From Nonomuraea sp. NBC_00507 (GTDB taxonomy: Bacteria; Actinomycetota; Actinomycetes; Streptosporangiales; Streptosporangiaceae): 64,000 nucleotides of DNA. Of the stretch, positions 1-8,598 are shown one piece after another (the first letter of the stretch is position 1; each line of letters begins with the position of its first letter). The notes below the pieces were generated by a model. It made no database searches, was not told the origin of the DNA, and saw only the letters and a list, made by a program, of their open reading frames with translations. The position numbers and the translations under genes were made by a program. Location: the NCBI RefSeq assembly GCF_036013525.1, contig NZ_CP107853.1, forward strand, positions 11,842,001 to 11,906,000, given 5' to 3'.

Positions 1-53
1 GGCTGAATCACGCCGCGCGTTCCTCGGCGCACGCCCGGGAACCCAGACGTGAA

Positions 54-65
54 CGCGCTCTCTCA
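54..65 (+). promoter_or_regulatory. half operator upstream of locus 1
   Basis: The 12 bases match the right arm of the full operator at 125-142 at 11 of 12 positions (core GCGCTCTCTCA), but the left arm is absent. It lies upstream of the putative -35 box. It could be an auxiliary LacI-family half-site or chance. Confidence 0.35.
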
Positions 66-92
66 CGTAACACCGATCGTTATCTAGCTCCC

Positions 93-122
93 TTGACAGA
101 GCCACATGTGTGCCGGGAATCT
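93..122 (+). promoter_or_regulatory. putative promoter of the GH1/ABC operon
   Basis: A perfect -35 hexamer TTGACA sits at 93-98. A weak -10 candidate (GAATCT, 117-122) follows at 18 bp. The operator at 125-142 would then cover the transcription start region, the usual geometry for LacI-type repression. Confidence 0.45.
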
Positions 123-124
123 CT

Positions 125-142
125 TGAGAGAGCGCTCTCTCA
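125..142 (+). promoter_or_regulatory. CebR-like LacI-family operator
   Basis: TGAGAGAGCGCTCTCTCA is a perfect 18-bp palindrome with the central CG typical of LacI-family operators. Its GAGCGCTC core is the same as that of the streptomycete CebR site TGGGAGCGCTCCCA (family knowledge). The regulator encoded at the end of the operon (4588-5595) is the likely binder. Confidence 0.8.
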
Positions 143-177
143 CCCAGAAACCTCAGACTCCTGCACAGGAGGGTTCC

Positions 178-1461
178 ATGACCCCTCGGATCCGGCTCGC
201 CGTGCCCCTGCTCGCCGCCGCCCTGCTCACGGCCGCGTGCGGCGGCGGAGGGAACACCGCCACCCAGACAAGCTCCAAGCCGGGAGAGAAGATCAAGCTG
301 ACTGTCGGCCTCTTCGGCGACTTCGGCTTCAAGCCGCTCTATGAGGAGTACAAGAAGACCCACCCCAACATCGAGATCGTCGAGAACGTCACCCAGTTCA
401 ACGACCACCACACCAACCTGGTCAAGCGGCTGGCCACGAACGCGGGCGCGGGGGACGTCGAGGCGGTCGAGGTCGGCTACATCAGCACGTTCACGGCACA
501 GCCCGGCAAGTTCGTCGATCTCCAGCAGTACGGGCTCGACCAGCGCAAGGCCGACTACCTGGACTGGAAGTGGCAGCAGGGCCTGAGCAAGGACGGCACG
601 CAGGTGCTCGGGCTCGGCACCGACGTCGGCGGACTGGCCATGTGCTACCGCAAGGACCTGTTCGACAAGGCTGGGCTGCCGACGGACCGGACCGAGGTGG
701 CGGCGCTCTGGCCGACATGGGAGCAGTACATCGCGACCGGCAAGAAGTTCGCGGCGGCCGACGTGGCCGGCGCGAAGTTCGTGGACTCCCCCGGTGAGAT
801 CTTCCGCGCCATGGTCAACCAGGCGCCGATCGGCCTGTACGACGCCCAGGACAACATCATCGTGGCCTCCAACCCTGACGTGAAGAAGGCCTGGGACCTG
901 TCCAACCAGCTCACTCAGGAGGGCCTGACCGCCAAGCTCGCGGCCTTCTCGCCGCCGTGGAACACCGGCTTCGCCAAGGGCTCGTTCGCCACGATCATCT
1001 GCCCGGCCTGGATGACCGGCTTCATCCAGGAGCAGGCCAAGGACGCCTCCGGCAAGTGGGACATCGCGACCGTACCCGGCGGCTCGGGCAACAGCGGCGG
1101 CTCGCACCTGATGGTGCCCAAGCAGAGCAAGCACCCGAAGGAGGCGGCCGAGCTGATCAACTTCCTGACCTCCAAGGAGAACCAGGCCAAGGTGTTCAAG
1201 GAGGAAGGAACGTTCCCGTCCATCCCGGCCCTGTACGACGACCCGTCGATCCAGAACTTCACCAAGCCGTTCTTCGGCGACGCCCCCATCGGCAAGATCT
1301 ACTCCGAGGCCGCCAAGGCGCTCAAGCCACAGCACCTCGGTCCCAAGGAAGGCGACGTCCGCGTGGCCATCGGCAACGGGCTCGGCCGCGTCGAGCAGGG
1401 CAAGCAGACCCCGGACGAGGCGTGGGCGCAGGTGCTCGAGGACGTCAAGAAGATCAAATGA
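178..1461 (+). CDS. ABC transporter sugar-binding lipoprotein (CebE-like)
   Basis: Extracellular solute-binding protein of the carbohydrate-uptake family 1, predicted to capture an oligosaccharide and pass it to the two permeases that follow. The N-terminus is a lipoprotein signal with lipobox LTAAC and Cys21 as the lipidated residue, followed by a Gly-rich linker. The ATG at 178 is chosen because AGGAGGG lies at 167-173; an in-frame ATG at 106 has no ribosome site and would put 24 residues before the signal peptide. At 427 aa it has the usual family length. It overlaps the next gene by 4 bp (ATGA), and the operator at 125-142 lies in its leader. With a GH1 enzyme downstream, a beta-glucoside such as cellobiose is the best guess for substrate. 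Confidence 0.9.
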   Translation: MTPRIRLAVPLLAAALLTAACGGGGNTATQTSSKPGEKIKLTVGLFGDFGFKPLYEEYKKTHPNIEIVENVTQFNDHHTNLVKRLATNAGAGDVEAVEVGYISTFTAQPGKFVDLQQYGLDQRKADYLDWKWQQGLSKDGTQVLGLGTDVGGLAMCYRKDLFDKAGLPTDRTEVAALWPTWEQYIATGKKFAAADVAGAKFVDSPGEIFRAMVNQAPIGLYDAQDNIIVASNPDVKKAWDLSNQLTQEGLTAKLAAFSPPWNTGFAKGSFATIICPAWMTGFIQEQAKDASGKWDIATVPGGSGNSGGSHLMVPKQSKHPKEAAELINFLTSKENQAKVFKEEGTFPSIPALYDDPSIQNFTKPFFGDAPIGKIYSEAAKALKPQHLGPKEGDVRVAIGNGLGRVEQGKQTPDEAWAQVLEDVKKIK

Positions 1462-2420
1462 GCACCCTTCCCCTCGCTCTCACGCGACGGCGTAGGCGCA
1501 GCGTGCGGCACACCCTCGACGTGAGGGTGTCGCCGTACGCCTACGTGGCGCCGTTCTTCCTGCTGTTCTGCGCCTTCGGGCTGTTCCCGCTGGTCTACAC
1601 GGCCTGGGTGAGCCTGCACGAGTGGACGCTGCTGTCGGAGACGCAGGAGTTCGTCGGCCTGGGCAACTTCTCGGCGCTGCTGGCCGACGCGTACTTCTGG
1701 AACGCCACCTTCAACACGCTGTCCATCGGCGTGCTGTCGACCGTGCCGCAGTTGGCGCTGGCCATCTGGCTGGCGCACCTGCTCAACCGGCGGCTGCGCT
1801 TCCAGACGTTGTTCCGCGTGTCGTTGCTGCTGCCGAACGTCACCAGCGTCGTGGCAGTCGTGGTGATCTTCAGCCAGCTGTTCGGTCGCGACTTCGGAAT
1901 GATCAACTGGGTGCTGTCGTGGTTCGGCGTCGGGAACATCGACTGGGCGGCGGGCACCGCGACCTCGCACCTCGCCCTGTCCGTGATGATCATGTGGCGC
2001 TGGACCGGCTACAACGCGCTGATCTTCCTGGCCGCCATGCAGGCCGTCCCGCGCGAACTGTACGAGGCCGCCACGCTGGACGGCGCGAGCACCTTCAAGC
2101 AGCTGCGCAGCATCACGATCCCGATGATCCGGCCGACGATCGTCTTCGTCGTCATCGTCTCCACGATCGGCGCCATGCAGATCATCGCCGAGCCCATGTT
2201 GTTCGGGCAGAGCAGCGGCGGCGGGGGCGGCATCGCCACCGGCGGCCCCGACCGGCAGTTCCAGACACTCGCGTTGTTCGTCTACGAGCAGGGCTTCGCG
2301 AACTCGACGTTCGACTTCGGCTACGCCTCAGCCGCCTCGTGGCTGATGTTCCTGGCCGTGGTGGTCGTCGCCGGCATCAACTTCCTGATCACCCGCCGGG
2401 TGAAGGGCGGGCTGGTATGA
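1458..2420 (+). CDS. sugar ABC transporter permease (MalF/CebF type)
   Basis: Inner-membrane permease of a carbohydrate ABC importer, 320 aa. It has a basic N-terminus, a first membrane helix near residues 30-50 and further hydrophobic segments. The cytoplasmic EAA loop begins near residue 203 (EAATLDGAS) and would contact the ATPase. Start ATG 1458 overlaps the upstream stop as ATGA, indicating translational coupling. A Gly-rich loop (SSGGGGGIATGG) before the last helix is a minor oddity. No ATP-binding subunit is encoded in the operon, so a shared MsiK-type ATPase is inferred. Confidence 0.9.
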   Translation: MSTLPLALTRRRRRSVRHTLDVRVSPYAYVAPFFLLFCAFGLFPLVYTAWVSLHEWTLLSETQEFVGLGNFSALLADAYFWNATFNTLSIGVLSTVPQLALAIWLAHLLNRRLRFQTLFRVSLLLPNVTSVVAVVVIFSQLFGRDFGMINWVLSWFGVGNIDWAAGTATSHLALSVMIMWRWTGYNALIFLAAMQAVPRELYEAATLDGASTFKQLRSITIPMIRPTIVFVVIVSTIGAMQIIAEPMLFGQSSGGGGGIATGGPDRQFQTLALFVYEQGFANSTFDFGYASAASWLMFLAVVVVAGINFLITRRVKGGLV

Positions 2421-3220
2421 GGTTGCGTTATCTGACCCTGACCGCCGTGGCGTTCTTCTCGGCCTTCCCGCTGTACTACAGCGTCGTGGTGGCCTCCAGG
2501 CACAACTCGGCGCTGGCCCAGGTGCCGCCGCCGCTGATCCCCGGCGGAAACTTCTTCGCCAACGTCTCCCGCGTCTTCGACACCGTCCCGTTCGGCCTCG
2601 CGCTGGTCAACTCCGTCATCGTGGCGGGGTCGATCTCGATCGCCGTGATGTTCTTCTCGACGCTGGCCGGGTTCGCCTTCGCCAAGCTGACGTTCAGGGG
2701 CAGGAACATCATGCTCGTGATCACGGTCGCCACCATGATGGTCCCGGCGCAGCTCGGCATCATCCCGCTCTACATGCTCATGGTGAAGCTGGAGTGGACC
2801 GGCACCAACTACGCGTTGATCGTGCCCGCGTTGGTCAACGCGTTCGGCGTGTTCTTCATGACGCAGTACCTGTCGCGCGCGCTGCCCACCGAGCTGCTGG
2901 AGGCCGGGCGGGTGGACGGATGCTCGACGTGGGGACTCTTCTGGCACGTCGTGTTGCCTGCCGCACGGCCCGCGGCGGCGGTGCTCGGCATGCTGACGTT
3001 CATGTCGGCCTGGAACGACTACTTCTGGCCGCTGGTCGTGCTGAACCCGGACAACCCCACGGTCCAAGTGGCCTTGTCGACGCTGGCCAGCGGGTACGTC
3101 AACGACTACGTGCTGGGGCTGGCCGGCACCGCGATCGGGACCCTCCCGCTCGTGGCCGTCTTCGCCCTGTTCGGCAAGCACATCATCGGCGGAATCATGC
3201 AAGGAGCGGTAAAGGGATGA
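2417..3220 (+). CDS. sugar ABC transporter permease (MalG/CebG type)
   Basis: Second membrane subunit of the importer, 267 aa. The EAA-like loop is near residue 160 (EAGRVDGCS...LP) and there are about six hydrophobic helices. The C-terminus ends with the GGIMQGAVKG tail typical of MalG-type permeases. It starts with an ATGA overlap with the preceding permease and ends with an ATGA overlap with the GH1 gene, so all four genes form one translationally coupled operon. The N-terminus before the first helix is short for the family. Confidence 0.88.
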   Translation: MRLRYLTLTAVAFFSAFPLYYSVVVASRHNSALAQVPPPLIPGGNFFANVSRVFDTVPFGLALVNSVIVAGSISIAVMFFSTLAGFAFAKLTFRGRNIMLVITVATMMVPAQLGIIPLYMLMVKLEWTGTNYALIVPALVNAFGVFFMTQYLSRALPTELLEAGRVDGCSTWGLFWHVVLPAARPAAAVLGMLTFMSAWNDYFWPLVVLNPDNPTVQVALSTLASGYVNDYVLGLAGTAIGTLPLVAVFALFGKHIIGGIMQGAVKG

Positions 3221-4578
3221 TCTTTCCCGAGGACTTCGTCTGGGGAGCCGCGACGGCCTCCTATCAGATCGAGGGGGCGGTCAAGGAGGACGGGCGGGGC
3301 CAGTCGATCTGGGACACCTTCTCCCACACCCCCGGGAACGTGGCCGATGGCGACACGGGTGACGTGGCGTGCGACCACTACCACCGCTACAAGGACGACA
3401 TCGGGCTGATGCGCGAGCTGCGACTGGCGGCCTACCGGTTCTCGATCGCGTGGCCGCGCATCCAGCCCGACGGCGCGGGGTCGATCAACCCGCGCGGGCT
3501 GGCGTTCTACGACAAGCTCGTCGATGAGCTGCTTGCCGCCCAAATTACGCCCTATGTCACGCTTTATCACTGGGATCTTCCTCAAGCTCTCGAAGACCGT
3601 GGTGGTTGGACAAATCGGGATACGGCCTATCGGTTCGCCGACTACGCCGCGGTCGTGCACGACCGGCTCGGCGACCGCGTCCGCGACTGGGCCACGCTGA
3701 ACGAGCCGTGGGTCGCGGCGTACCTCGGCTACGGCAACGGCGTGCACGCGCCGGGCCGCCGCGACCCGGCCGACGCCCTGCGCTCGGCGCATCACCTGCT
3801 GCTCGGCCACGGGCTCGCCGCGCGCCGGCTGCGCCCCGGCAGCGTCATGCTGGTGGTCAATTCCGCGCCGGTGCTGACGCCCGCCCAGGTCAACGACCCT
3901 TCTGCGGTGCCGAGCGAGGCGGACGCGGCCGCGGTCCACCGCATCCACGCGCTGCTGACCAGGCAGTTCCTGGACCCGGCCGTGCACGGCACGTACCCGC
4001 CTGAGGTCCTGGAGGCGGCGGCGCGCAACGGCGGCACCGGCCACATCCTGGACGGCGACCTGGCGCTCATCAACGCGCCGATCGACCTGATCGGCATCAA
4101 CTACTACAACCCGTGCGTCGTCGAGTCCGGGCCCGGCCTGCCCGCCGACGCGGCCTGGCCCGGCTCTGAGGGCGTGCGCTTCGCCGCCGCGGACGCGCCG
4201 ACGACCGCCATGGGCTGGCCGATCGTCCCCGACGGCCTGTCCCGGCTGCTGGTCCGGCTTTCCCGGGACTATCCCCAGATCGGCCTCATGGTCACGGAGA
4301 ACGGCGCGGCCTTCGACGACGTCGTGGAGGACGGGCGGGTGCACGACGCGGACCGGCTGGCGTACCTGGACGGGCACCTGCGCGAGGTGTGGCGGGCCAT
4401 CGAGGCGGGCGCGTATCTACGCGGCTATCTGGTCTGGTCGCTGCTGGACAACTTCGAGTGGGCCGAGGGGTACCGGCGGCGGTTCGGCATCGTGCACGTG
4501 GACTACGCGACGCAGACGAGGGTGCTCAAGGACAGCGCTCTGTGGTACCGCGACGTCATAGGCAGGAACGGCCTGTAG
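3217..4578 (+). CDS. GH1 beta-glucosidase
   Basis: Glycoside hydrolase family 1 enzyme of 453 aa, the normal length, without a signal peptide and therefore cytoplasmic. The N-terminus FVWGAATASYQIEGA is the GH1 signature. The acid/base Glu163 is in TLNEPW and the nucleophile Glu361 in VTENG; the C-terminal SLLDNFEWAEGY motif forms part of the sugar-binding site. It probably splits imported beta-glucosides (cellobiose-like) to glucose. It is translationally coupled to the permease and followed after 9 bp by the LacI gene. This order matches the streptomycete cebEFG-bglC cluster (family knowledge). Confidence 0.93.
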   Translation: MIFPEDFVWGAATASYQIEGAVKEDGRGQSIWDTFSHTPGNVADGDTGDVACDHYHRYKDDIGLMRELRLAAYRFSIAWPRIQPDGAGSINPRGLAFYDKLVDELLAAQITPYVTLYHWDLPQALEDRGGWTNRDTAYRFADYAAVVHDRLGDRVRDWATLNEPWVAAYLGYGNGVHAPGRRDPADALRSAHHLLLGHGLAARRLRPGSVMLVVNSAPVLTPAQVNDPSAVPSEADAAAVHRIHALLTRQFLDPAVHGTYPPEVLEAAARNGGTGHILDGDLALINAPIDLIGINYYNPCVVESGPGLPADAAWPGSEGVRFAAADAPTTAMGWPIVPDGLSRLLVRLSRDYPQIGLMVTENGAAFDDVVEDGRVHDADRLAYLDGHLREVWRAIEAGAYLRGYLVWSLLDNFEWAEGYRRRFGIVHVDYATQTRVLKDSALWYRDVIGRNGL

Positions 4579-4587
4579 ATTTTTCAT

Positions 4588-5595
4588 GTGAATCCCCTCA
4601 TGAGACGCCCGACCCTGGAGGCGGTCGCCGCCCGGGCGGGGGTCTCGCGTGCCACCGCCTCCCGCGTGGTCAACGGGCAGACGACGGTGGCGCCGGACAT
4701 CCGCGACGCGGTGCTGCGCGCGATCGACGAGCTGGGCTACGTGCCCAACTCGGCGGCGCGCAGCCTGGTCACCCAGCGCACCGACTCCATCGCGCTGGTC
4801 ATCAGTGAGCCCGGCACCAGGGTCTTCTCCGACGACCCGTGGTTCTCCATGGCGATCAGGTCGGCGTCGGTGGAGCTGGAGGAGGCCAACAAGCAGGTCG
4901 TGCTGATGCTGGCGTCCAACGCCAGGAGCCATGCCCGGGTGGAGCGCTACATCGCGGGCGGGCACGTGGACGGGGTCATGCTGATCTCCATGCACGGCGC
5001 CGACCCGCTGCCGTCGGCGCTGTCGCGCCTGCGCGTCCCCGTCGTCTCCTACGGGCGACCCGCCGTCCCCGTGAACATCCCCTACGTCGACAACGACAAC
5101 CTGGGCGGCGCGGAGGCGGGCGTCAGGCACCTGGTGGAGCAGGGGCGGCGCAGGATCGCGACGATCGCGGGGCCCCAGGACATGATCGCCGGCCAGGACC
5201 GGCTGGCCGGCTACCGCAACGTGCTGCGTGACTCCGACCTCCGCTCGATCGTGGCGGTCGGCGACTTCACCCGCGAGTCGGGCGCGGTCGCGATGCGCCA
5301 GCTGCTCGGCGACGACCCGACGCTGGACGCCGTCTTCGTGGCCAACGACCTGATGGCGGTCGGCGCCCTGCAGTCGTTGCGCCAGGCGGGCCGCCGGGTG
5401 CCTGACGACGTGGCCGTGGTGGGCTTCGACGACATCGAGGCGGCGAAATACACCGAGCCGCCGCTGACGACGCTCAGACACCCGGTGATCGAGCAGGCGG
5501 CTGCCATGGTCCGGCTGCTGCTCGGCCTGTTCGAGGACGGCCCTGCGGACCCGGTGATCCTGCCGACGGAGCTGGTGATCCGCGAGTCGGCTTGA
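4588..5595 (+). CDS. LacI-family transcriptional regulator (CebR-like)
   Basis: DNA-binding repressor of 335 aa. A LacI helix-turn-helix lies at residues 7-55 (LEAVAARAGVSRATASRVVN, hinge helix near NSAARSLV), followed by a periplasmic-binding-protein-like sugar sensor ending in PPLTTLRHP. The GTG at 4588 lies 9 bp after the GH1 stop; an ATG four codons later (4600) is equally possible, and neither has a clear Shine-Dalgarno. As the last gene of the operon it likely represses it through the palindrome at 125-142 and is induced by the imported sugar. Confidence 0.88.
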   Translation: MNPLMRRPTLEAVAARAGVSRATASRVVNGQTTVAPDIRDAVLRAIDELGYVPNSAARSLVTQRTDSIALVISEPGTRVFSDDPWFSMAIRSASVELEEANKQVVLMLASNARSHARVERYIAGGHVDGVMLISMHGADPLPSALSRLRVPVVSYGRPAVPVNIPYVDNDNLGGAEAGVRHLVEQGRRRIATIAGPQDMIAGQDRLAGYRNVLRDSDLRSIVAVGDFTRESGAVAMRQLLGDDPTLDAVFVANDLMAVGALQSLRQAGRRVPDDVAVVGFDDIEAAKYTEPPLTTLRHPVIEQAAAMVRLLLGLFEDGPADPVILPTELVIRESA

Positions 5596-5665
5596 CTCAT
5601 TGACAAATCCGGCTGTTGACGCGATCTTGTCGGGGAGCGCTGCCTGCCCGAAGGGACACCCTCAC

Positions 5666-6910
5666 ATGCGCCGGATCGTTCTCGCGTTATGCCTGCTCAC
5701 GGGCCTGCTGATCGGCACGCGGCCGGCGTCGGCCGACGTCACGGGGCCGCCCGTGCTCAACGCGCCGGTGTTCAACGACCCGACCGCCGACTCGGGCGCG
5801 GCCGGTGTCCCGAGCGCGCGGCAGTCGGCCGTCATGGACCAGCTGATCAGGCTGATCAAGGCGGTGCCGGCCGGCGGAGAGATCCGCTTCGTGATGCACG
5901 AGTTCGCCCCGGGGCACCGCTCCAGCGAGGTGGCCGACGCGCTGATCGCCGCGCACGGGCGGGGCGTTCAGGTGAAAGTGATCCTCGACAGCCTGGAGAA
6001 CGGCGTCAACGACGCGGTGACCACCACGTTGCGTGCGGCGCTCGGCAGCTCGGAGTCCGCCGGGTCGTGGGTGATCCGCTGCGAATATCCTGACGAATCC
6101 GCCGTCGACCGCGGCTGCATCGCCAGGAACTACATGCACAGCAAGTTCGCGTTGTTCTCCAGCGTCGTGGTCAACGGCACTTCCCACGCCAACGTGGGCT
6201 TCCAGACCTCCTCGAACCTGTCCGACTGGTACCTGTACAACTCCTTCAACGACGCGTACACGTTCACGGACGCGACCGTCTACAACGCCTACCGCACGTA
6301 CTTCGCGGATCTGCAGTCCGGCCGGCACAAGGCGGTGAACCCCGGCTACTACTGGACCACGCCCACGGGGACCGCCAACCGGGCCACGTTCATGCCCAGG
6401 CCGGTCACGGATCCTGACCCCATCGTCTCCATCCTGAAGCTGATCGAGTGCAGCTACCGCGACACCGACGGCGTCACCCGGCAGACCGACATCCGCATGG
6501 CGCTGACCGCGTTCAACAAGAACCGCGTGGCGATCGCGAACGAGCTGGTCCGGCTGCGCGGCGAAAACTGCTGGATCGACATCGTCTACTACGAGAACGC
6601 CGCCGGCGCCACGTCCAAGAACGTCGACGACACGATCCGGCAGACGCTCGCGAAGTCCGTCAACGGCAGGACCATCCAGGTCACCCCGTGCCGGTTCCGG
6701 GTGGGGACGCGGGACGTGGTGACGCACAACAAGGTCATGATGATCGACGGCTTCTACGACGACGACATCACACCCCGGGTCTACACCGGCAGCGCTAACT
6801 TCACGTACATGGAGAACTCTGACGACTCCTTCGTGCGGATCTCTGGCCGCGGCATCCACAGCCAGTACCTGTCGTGGTTCTACGGTCTCCGAACGGCCTG
6901 CCAGGCGTGA
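5666..6910 (+). CDS. secreted phospholipase D-like protein
   Basis: Exported protein of 414 aa with a Sec signal peptide (residues 1-23, cleavage after RPASA). It carries two PLD-superfamily half-sites. The second is a complete HxKxxxxD motif (HNKVMMID) followed by GSANFT. The first (HSKFALFS) keeps His and Lys but has Ser where Asp is expected, followed by SSNLS. The superfamily cleaves phosphodiester bonds in lipids or nucleic acids; the substrate here is unknown. ATG 5666 is chosen because it begins the signal peptide and follows GAAGGGA; an upstream in-frame start at 5600 would add 22 odd residues. The next gene overlaps by GTGA. Confidence 0.8.
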   Translation: MRRIVLALCLLTGLLIGTRPASADVTGPPVLNAPVFNDPTADSGAAGVPSARQSAVMDQLIRLIKAVPAGGEIRFVMHEFAPGHRSSEVADALIAAHGRGVQVKVILDSLENGVNDAVTTTLRAALGSSESAGSWVIRCEYPDESAVDRGCIARNYMHSKFALFSSVVVNGTSHANVGFQTSSNLSDWYLYNSFNDAYTFTDATVYNAYRTYFADLQSGRHKAVNPGYYWTTPTGTANRATFMPRPVTDPDPIVSILKLIECSYRDTDGVTRQTDIRMALTAFNKNRVAIANELVRLRGENCWIDIVYYENAAGATSKNVDDTIRQTLAKSVNGRTIQVTPCRFRVGTRDVVTHNKVMMIDGFYDDDITPRVYTGSANFTYMENSDDSFVRISGRGIHSQYLSWFYGLRTACQA

Positions 6911-7773
6911 TCTCCCGCAGCTCGGCCGTGGCCGCCGCCGTCGCCGTGGCCGCCGAGCACGGTGTGCGGGTGCGGGAGCCCGTGGTGCTCACGGACTCCT
7001 TCAACCTGCGGATCCATATGCGACCCGCGCCGATCGTGGCGCGGGTGCCGACGGTCACGGCACTCGGCCGGCCGAGGCCCGCGGACGTGCTGCGGCGCGA
7101 ACTGGAGGTCGTCTCCTACCTGCGCGGGGTGGGTGCGCCGGTGGTGCCGCCGAGCGACCTGCTGCCGCCGGGGCCGCATGTGCGGGACGGGGTCGCGGTG
7201 TCCTTCTGGACCCATGTCGAGCACGACCCGGACTACGCGGTCACGCCGGAGCAGGCAGGGCGCGCCCTGGCCGGGCTCCACGAAGCCATGCGCCGCTTTC
7301 CCGGCCGGTTGCCGTACCTCGGGCCGGTGCTCGACGAGCCCGCGCGGCTGCTGGAACTGCTCGGCGGCAACGTCGAGGCGGACGTGCTGGCGCGGCTGCG
7401 GGAGGCGCACGCGGGGCTGGCGGCGCGGTTGGACGGCGATGCGGTGCAGGCCGTCCACGGAGACGCGCACCCGGGGAATCTGCTCGCCACCCCCCACGGG
7501 CTGCTGTGGAACGACTTCGAGGAGACCATGGCCGCGCCCGTCGCGTGGGATCTGGCGTGCCTGCTCCGCACGACCAGGCTCGACGGGCGAGCGGCCGTGC
7601 GGGCTTACGGCGCCGACCCCGACGACCCCGGCTTGCAGGCCTTCATGGCGGCGCGAGCGCTGCAGGGGACGCTGTGGATGCTGGTCAGGGCGCTGCGGTT
7701 CCCCTCGGAGGCCGGTACGGCACGCACGGCGCTGGAGGCCTGGCTACGGGACCCGAGCGGCGCCACCCGTTGA
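6907..7773 (+). CDS. aminoglycoside phosphotransferase-family (APH) kinase
   Basis: Protein-kinase-like phosphotransferase of 288 aa. VHGDAHPGNLL is the catalytic loop and WNDFEETM the metal-binding motif of the APH/choline-kinase superfamily. Several family members phosphorylate antibiotics or small metabolites; the substrate here is not evident. The GTG at 6907 overlaps the PLD-like stop as GTGA, which suggests coupling, and the in-frame ATG at 6874 lies inside the upstream gene. It ends 1 bp before the convergent SDR gene stop. Confidence 0.75.
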   Translation: MISRSSAVAAAVAVAAEHGVRVREPVVLTDSFNLRIHMRPAPIVARVPTVTALGRPRPADVLRRELEVVSYLRGVGAPVVPPSDLLPPGPHVRDGVAVSFWTHVEHDPDYAVTPEQAGRALAGLHEAMRRFPGRLPYLGPVLDEPARLLELLGGNVEADVLARLREAHAGLAARLDGDAVQAVHGDAHPGNLLATPHGLLWNDFEETMAAPVAWDLACLLRTTRLDGRAAVRAYGADPDDPGLQAFMAARALQGTLWMLVRALRFPSEAGTARTALEAWLRDPSGATR

Positions 7774-8535
7774 TCAGACGGGGACCACACCGCCTTGAGG
7801 GCCGAGGAAGTAGCCGCCGGTGACGTCCAGGACGTGGCCGGTGATCCAGCGGGAGTCCTCCCCAGCGAGCAGGGCCACCGCGTCGGCGATGTCCTCAGGG
7901 CGGCCGATGCGGCCCAGGGCGGTGACGTCGGTCACCTGCCGCTCGGCCACGCCGTCGTGGTCGTCGCGGAGCCAGGCGTTCATGTCGGTCTCCGTGACGC
8001 CCGGCGAGACGGTGTTCACGGTGATGTTCCTGGCGCCGAGGATGGGAGCCAGGCTGAAGCCGAGGGTGTCGAGTGCGCCCTTGGTCATGGAGTAGACGAG
8101 GTCGGGCAGGGCGATGCGGACGACGGCCGAGGAGATGTTGATGATCCGGCCGCCGTCGTTCAGCAGCGGCAGGGAGCGTTCGATGATGAAGTACGGCGCC
8201 CGCACGTTCACGGCGAAGACCTGGTCGAAACGCTCCACCGTCACCGTGCCCAGGGTCCCGGCCAAGATGGCCGCGTTGTTCACCACGATGTCCAGGCGGT
8301 CTTCCCTGATCCCCTCGAACAAGGCGTCGACGCCGTCCTCGAAGGCGGCCCGCACCGCGTACGCCTCCCCGCCCGCTCGCTCGATCGCCACCACCGTCTC
8401 CTTGGCGAGGTCGTCGTTGCGTGCGTAATGGACGATCACGCGGGCGCCGTCGGCGGCGAGGCGTAGGGCGATGGCACGTCCGATTCCGCGCGAGGCCCCG
8501 GTTACCAGTGCGGTCTTTCCTGACAGATCACTCAT
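7774..8535 (-). CDS. SDR-family NAD(P)-dependent oxidoreductase
   Basis: Classical short-chain dehydrogenase of 253 aa. The cofactor loop TGASRGIG is near residues 12-19, followed by NNAA, the catalytic Ser in INISS and the YxxxK pair in YSMTKG. It would oxidise or reduce a small alcohol/ketone in the cytoplasm. The start is the ATG at 8535 (MSDLSGKTALVTG); a longer in-frame reading to 9036 runs antisense to the LysR gene and is not credible. It is divergent from the LysR gene across 61 bp and is the probable target of that regulator. Confidence 0.88.
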   Translation of the reverse strand: MSDLSGKTALVTGASRGIGRAIALRLAADGARVIVHYARNDDLAKETVVAIERAGGEAYAVRAAFEDGVDALFEGIREDRLDIVVNNAAILAGTLGTVTVERFDQVFAVNVRAPYFIIERSLPLLNDGGRIINISSAVVRIALPDLVYSMTKGALDTLGFSLAPILGARNITVNTVSPGVTETDMNAWLRDDHDGVAERQVTDVTALGRIGRPEDIADAVALLAGEDSRWITGHVLDVTGGYFLGPQGGVVPV

Positions 8536-8583
8536 GTCTTCATCGTGGGGCGCGACTCGCATACCCGTCCAAGACCGGCTGTT

Positions 8584-8598
8584 ATAGCTTTTTGCTAT
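8584..8598. promoter_or_regulatory. LysR-type T-N11-A box
   Basis: ATAGC-TTTTT-GCTAT is a perfect 5-bp inverted repeat around a T-run, containing T8585-N11-A8597. It matches the LysR-type binding-site pattern and overlaps the ATG of the LysR gene, so it would suit negative autoregulation as well as control of the divergent SDR gene. Confidence 0.65.
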
